The notes beneath the pieces are model-generated. The model saw only the letters and a program-made list of their open reading frames with translations, searched no databases and was not told the DNA's origin. Made by a program: the position numbers and the translations under genes. Shown here one piece after another: positions 14,716 through 14,797 of a stretch of 14,797 nt of DNA (position 1 is the stretch's first letter; the number at the start of each line of letters is the position of its first letter). This DNA comes from Actinomycetes bacterium. Its GTDB lineage: Bacteria > Actinomycetota > Actinomycetes > Actinomycetales > Actinomycetaceae. The stretch is taken from NCBI GenBank assembly GCA_023389315.1, contig JAEWEQ010000003.1:1-14797 (forward strand), given 5' to 3'.

Positions 14716-14753
14716 GGGCAGCGTCGCCGCGCCAACCGCGCGCCTCGTCCTCG
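14698..14753. terminator. Inverted pair of CGAGGACG after argH
   Basis: CGAGGACG (14698-14705) and CGTCCTCG (14746-14753) are exact inverted copies. After one T-T mismatch GGCG (14707-14710) also pairs with CGCC (14741-14744), giving a stem of 12 pairs around a loop of about 30 bases. It starts 13 bases after the argH stop, where a terminator is expected, and would serve both strands if a convergent gene enters from the right. The long loop makes this uncertain. Confidence 0.4.
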
Positions 14754-14797
14754 TCAGGATTCTTCGGCTACCGGCGTGTGCGCGACCTGCTCCGCCA
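14754..14797 (-). CDS. Possible C-terminal tail of a convergent gene
   Basis: On the minus strand the right edge can be read as AEQVAHTPVAEES followed by TGA (14754-14756). The Glu codons GAA-GAA agree with local usage, and a convergent neighbour would explain the hairpin between it and argH. Fourteen codons are too few to identify a family, and chance cannot be excluded. Confidence 0.3.
   Translation of the reverse strand, partial: AEQVAHTPVAEES

Larger units (their letters stand above)
932..14753. repeat. Dispersed octamer CGAGGACG, 24 copies
   Basis: Copies on the plus strand start at 932, 981, 1423, 3997, 4750, 5806, 8264, 8687, 10547, 10998, 13511, 14651 and 14698. Reverse copies (CGTCCTCG) start at 2491, 7470, 8108, 8980, 10148, 11443, 13155, 13185, 13215, 13757 and 14746. 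The base after the octamer is G in 13 and T in 9, often followed by another G. Seven copies lie in spacers, which form only about 6% of the window. Inside genes the octamer is read in four ways: Glu-Asp (8), Val-Leu (5), Ser-Ser (3) and Arg-Gly-Arg (1). None lies in the visible part of map, in the flavodoxin gene or in argG. Counts were made by eye. Confidence 0.75.

Noticed and set aside
1..14797. CRISPR array, insertion sequence, integrase or phage genes.
   Set aside because: The genes are contiguous housekeeping functions; the only short phased repeats (13151-13240) lack spacers and cas genes, and no transposase-like frame or terminal inverted repeats were seen.

Overview
The window is a stretch of GC-rich chromosome (I estimate roughly 65% GC) from an actinobacterium, probably of the Actinomycetales/Actinomycetaceae kind. 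Three things point there: a methionine aminopeptidase of the mycobacterial MetAP1c type with a proline-rich N-terminal extension, a PanB that closely matches the actinobacterial form, and a clustered argCJBD-R-GH locus. Glutamate is mostly encoded by GAA despite the high GC. I cannot name a genus.

Layout. Positions 1-863 (minus) hold most of map, cut by the left edge. Positions 1018-2076 (minus) hold panB, the first dedicated step of pantothenate synthesis, with an unusually long low-complexity N-terminus. A divergent spacer (2077-2230) leads to pheS (2231-3313) and pheT (3317-5947), the two chains of phenylalanyl-tRNA synthetase. A hairpin-rich spacer (5948-6141) precedes a small flavodoxin-fold protein (6142-6642). 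Then comes the arginine locus: argC, argJ, argB and argD are coupled by overlapping stop and start codons, followed by argR (3 bp gap), argG (24 bp gap) and, after a repeat-containing 237 bp gap, argH (ends 14684). The last about 45 bases may be the tail of a convergent gene.

How the genes work together. ArgJ, ArgB, ArgC and ArgD form the cyclic acetyl pathway from glutamate to ornithine. ArgG and ArgH turn citrulline into arginine. ArgR is the arginine-sensing repressor, and a probable ARG box overlaps the argC promoter. The ornithine-to-citrulline enzyme gene (argF), commonly found between argD and argR in actinobacteria, is absent: only 3 bp separate those two genes here.

Most notable signal. 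The octamer CGAGGACG occurs 24 times on the two strands (13 plus, 11 minus), where base composition alone predicts about one. It occurs in four codon registers inside genes and is concentrated in spacers. In the spacers it forms inverted pairs after panB and argH and a phased 30-bp tandem array before argH. This density and placement resemble DNA-uptake sequences or Chi-like sites, and I know of no such element described for these bacteria. The genes themselves are ordinary housekeeping genes.
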